A stretch of DNA of 64,000 nt from Microcebus murinus (taxonomy: Eukaryota; Chordata; Mammalia; Primates; Cheirogaleidae), in contig NC_134116.1 of NCBI RefSeq assembly GCF_040939455.1, positions 41,369,400-41,433,399 of the forward strand, in the 5' to 3' direction. This document shows, in pieces, positions 61,133 through 64,000 of this stretch (within the stretch, counting starts at the first letter, position 1; each line of letters starts with the position of its first letter). The position numbers were made by a program, and so were the translations under genes. The notes beneath the pieces are model-generated. The model was not told the DNA's origin. It saw only the letters and a list, made by a program, of their open reading frames with translations, and made no database searches.

Positions 61133-61268
61133 GAGCGCGTTCCTGACAGCCCCTCGCCTGCCCCCTCTCTGGAGGAGGGCCGGAGGCCTGGCAGTCACCC
61201 GTCATCACATCGCAGCAGCAGCGTGTCCAGCTCCCCAGCGCGGACTGAGAGCTCTTCTGACAGAATCC
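61133..61268 (+). CDS. DACH1: DACH1 internal exon (ERVPDSPSPAPSLEEG segment)
   Basis: The acceptor is gcggtggtgcag, directly downstream of a long CTCCC repeat; the donor is ATCC|gtaggt. The 136-nt exon starts in phase 0 and ends in phase 1 with the first base of a Pro codon. Its 45 full codons read ERVPDSPSPAPSLEEG, then RRPGSHPSSHRSSSVSSS, then PARTESSSDRI. This Ser/Pro/Arg-rich, probably disordered linker lies between the Met-rich segment and the C-terminal DACHbox-C and offers several SP and RxxS phosphorylation-type sites. The exon is GC-rich with several CpGs, unlike the AT-rich introns around it. It continues the frame of exon 48294-48466. No stop or frameshift. Confidence 0.97.
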
Positions 61269-63201
61269 GTAGGTCTCATACTTTCACTTGTCACCATTTT
61301 AAACTTTATTAGGTGCAGCTGGCTTTTCTAATCAAAATGCCCTCATTCCAAATAGATCTCAGATGTATCATGTTCTGAAGCTCTGTAGCAATAGCCATCT
61401 CTCAAAATTATGTTACCCAGTTTGCAATATCATGAGGTATGATACTACATTAACAGGTTCTGTTATAAACGCCCTGTCTTTGATGTCCCACATAAAGATT
61501 TGAGCTATGAAACAGAGAAAGTAAGTAACCTTCTAGATTAGTTTCTGAAGTAAACAAGACCAGTTCTCAAATATCTAATGTCTGGGGATACTGCCTATGG
61601 ATTGTTCAACTTTATTCCTTAAGCATCACCTTTGATGTTTTTGTAATTCATTAGTTTCATTATTGCATTAAATGAAAATATCCACAAAGAGGAATAAAAG
61701 AAATCAAAATTTACGAGTTATTTTGTTATTGAGAGTATTTTCATAGGAGGAAAACATTTCCTAGACAATGCCTTTATAGGTTATAAAGGAATATTGGTAT
61801 AAAGCAAAAATTATTAATCTGGAAGTTATTGAAGTAGATAATTTAATTATTATATTAAATTCTATGCAATAAAATTATAAATAAAAGTAGTCAATTATTG
61901 ACAATTATATACTTCAATATAATAACAAATATAAATAATTGATTTGACCTGACTAAAACATATTCTCTTAACTTTATAAACTACCTCAAAATATTTTTCA
62001 AATAAAATATCTTCCATATGCTTTTATGCTATGCTGACAGTATAGTCAGAAATTTAACAGTGAATATTGATTTTAATTCTAATGTTTTTATAAGATATTG
62101 TCATTGAAAAAGTGCTGTCCTTGTAGAGAAAAAAATATTTCTTCATAATACTTAAGTGGAAATGATGGACAGATTAGGAAAGATTTGAAAGAGTTTTGTT
62201 ACATATTCATGTTATTTTATTAATGATTGTATTATTTTTTATTCCTGATAGAAACAGAGGAGACATTTTTGTATGCATGGGCTAATATAATTGTTGAAAT
62301 GGAATTATATACATATGCATACTCATACATATATATATATGTATATATGTATATTTGGTTTTAATGTCATTTAAAAATAATTTTAGACTAACAGAAAATT
62401 TTCAAATAAAATACAAATAGTTCTTAGATACTCATCATCCTGACTCACATAATCAATCAAGCAATCTCTGAAAGAGATATCTCCATAAAGGCAAAATGTC
62501 ATCTAGTGCCCCTGTCATACATATAATGCTTCTGGACCTAAATTCTTCACTGTTTATTTTCTATAAACAAGTCATTTCTTTTACATAACCACAGAAAAAT
62601 GATCAAAATCAGGAAAATGACAATATTAGGGTACTAAAATCTGAACTGTGGGTTTTAGTACTATAAATTTAGAATTCAAATTTCACCAGTATTCCCATTA
62701 ATCATTTAACTGCAAAGTATTTTTTTTTTTGCTTGTTCCAAAAGCCCATCCAAGATTACACATAATTAGTTGTCATAGCCTTAGTTTTCTTTAATCTGGA
62801 ATGGTTCCTTAGTCCTTTTTGTCTTTTGGTGCCTTAACATTTTTTAAGAATACAGGCCATTTATTTTGTGGAATGTGCCTCAGTTTGGATTTTCTTGATG
62901 TTTCCTTTTGATTAGATTAAAGTTATGGATTTTTGGGAGGAATCACAGCTCTGTAGCTGTGATATTGTATCTTTCTAGCAAATCATTTCAGGAGACATAT
63001 ATTTTTGCAATACTAGTGAGAACTTTATCACTTTGATAAATTGGTAACTACTAGCTTTTTCTCCTGCAATGCTACTTTCTTTTTTTAACTTTTGTAGACA
63101 GTAAGTATCTTGAGAGGAGATACCTTAAGGCTTAAGGCTTCAATATTTTTGTTTGAAAATATTCTATTCTTCATCAAACTTTCACCTACTGATTATCCCT
63201 G
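61269..63201. other. Start of the next DACH1 intron
   Basis: Begins gtaggt at 61269. AT-rich, with a TA repeat at 62326-62355; no interspersed repeat recognised before the Alu at 63217. Confidence 0.6.
62326..62355 (+). repeat. AT-rich (TA/CATA) simple repeat
   Basis: TA units with a few C and G interruptions, palindromic around 62340. Confidence 0.85.
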
Positions 63202-63216
63202 AAATAATTATTACTA

Positions 63217-63518
63217 GGCTGGGCACAGTGGCTCACACCTGAAATCCTAGCACTTTGGGGAGGCCGAGGCAGGAGGATCACTTGAGGCCAGGACTTGGAA
63301 ACCAGCCTAGAGCAACATAGTAACATCCTGTCTCTACAAAAAAGTAGAAAAATTAGCCTGGCTTGGTGGCAGGTGCCTGTAGGCCTAGCTATTCAGGAGG
63401 CTCAGGTGGGAGGATCACTTGAGCCTGGGAGTTTGATGTTGCAGTGACTTATAATGATGCCACTGCACTCTAGCCCAGGTAACAGAGCAAGACCCTGTCT
63501 AAAAAGGTAAATAAATAA
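63217..63518 (+). mobile_element. Old Alu (AluJ-like) with perfect target-site duplication, sense
   Basis: Dimeric Alu: ggctgggcacagtggctcac, aggccgaggcaggaggatca, centre ctctacaaaaaagtagaaaa, right arm ctcaggtgggaggatcactt and actctagcccaggtaacaga, tail aaaaaggtaaataaataaaa. The 15-bp duplication AAATAATTATTACTA lies at 63202-63216 and 63519-63533. CpGs are mostly decayed. No lemur-type linker. Confidence 0.95.
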
Positions 63519-63533
63519 AAATAATTATTACTA

Positions 63534-64000
63534 ATGATCGTTGCTAAATGGCAATTCCTAATATATTCTTATTATATTTAAAAAAATTCCATTTTCCAGA
63601 GAAAGTAAAGTTTTCAGGAATGATTATTTTTCCTCCAATTTTGCAGAAAACCAATATTTTTCATGGGAAATTCATTAAGTAAATTTATTGATTGGATTGT
63701 GAAAATCATGAGTGTTTTGTCATCTACTTTATCATCACTTTAGTGACAGATTACTGTTAATAGTTCAAGAGATCTATTTTGTTTAATGGTCACTTTTATT
63801 TTTAAGTTTGAGTTCAAAACTATTTTTTAAGAAATACTTTGATATCTATGAAATTTTGTGTTTTATAGGCTACAATAGAATGGGAATATTGAAACCATGA
63901 TTCCAGTGCTTTAACTTGTGGAAAACTGTATTTACCTTTTCAGGTCACAAGAATATTATCTATTAAATTGTAACTTCATAGTGTTAGAGAATTCCGTAAT
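63534..64000. other. Intron sequence after the third Alu
   Basis: AT-rich; nothing recognised. Confidence 0.6.

Noticed and set aside
61013..61208. Gly/Arg/Glu-rich minus-strand frames
   Set aside because: They are translations of the CTCCC repeat and of the antisense of a DACH1 exon.

Overview
This is an AT-rich, CpG-poor nuclear DNA window from a primate, almost certainly a lemur. The lineage call rests on repeats: a near-consensus Alu at 43343-43677 has the strepsirrhine (lemuriform) middle linker, and two L1 copies (12579-13717 and 24178-25010) end in the 3' tail I associate with lemur L1s. A short element with piggyBac-type ends at 58605-58850 fits the same picture. No bacterial, organellar or intact viral genes are present.

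The only protein-coding gene I can support is DACH1 (dachshund family transcription factor 1) on the plus strand, seen as three internal exons: 47684-47839 (156 nt, a likely cassette exon), 48294-48466 (173 nt) and 61133-61268 (136 nt). Reading frame and splice phases join across all three, and the translation matches the DACH1 linker between the N-terminal DACHbox-N (SKI/SNO-type) domain and the C-terminal DACHbox-C coiled coil. It is distinguished from DACH2 by wording such as QVQSPPSRVETSVIK and ERVPDSPSPAPSLEEG. The first 47.7 kb is the 3' part of a very long upstream intron. A 454-bp intron and a 12.7-kb intron separate the exons, and the last 2.7 kb opens the next intron.

Layout: 1-47683, intron with old MIR and L2 fragments, three L1 segments, MER1- and MER5-type hAT elements, one MLT1 LTR nested in L2, and several long repeat-free stretches that look like candidate conserved enhancers. 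43343-45963 holds the first two Alus. 47684-48466 holds the first two exons. 48467-61132 is an intron with hAT, L2 and MIR remnants, the piggyBac-like element and an MLT1 nested in MER5. The exon at 61133 has an extraordinary (CTCCC)9 polypyrimidine tract. A third Alu with a perfect 15-bp target-site duplication lies at 63217.

DACH1 acts in the nucleus in the PAX-SIX-EYA-DACH network. Its locus is known for long-range enhancers and ultraconserved elements, so non-repeat intron sequence here is more likely than average to be regulatory. I found no new multi-gene system. The most notable signals are the (CTCCC)9 splice-site repeat with an adenine-free zone of 76 nt, the cassette exon, the twin-primed L1 and the piggyBac-like element. 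Repeat family names come from memory of consensus sequences, without a database search.
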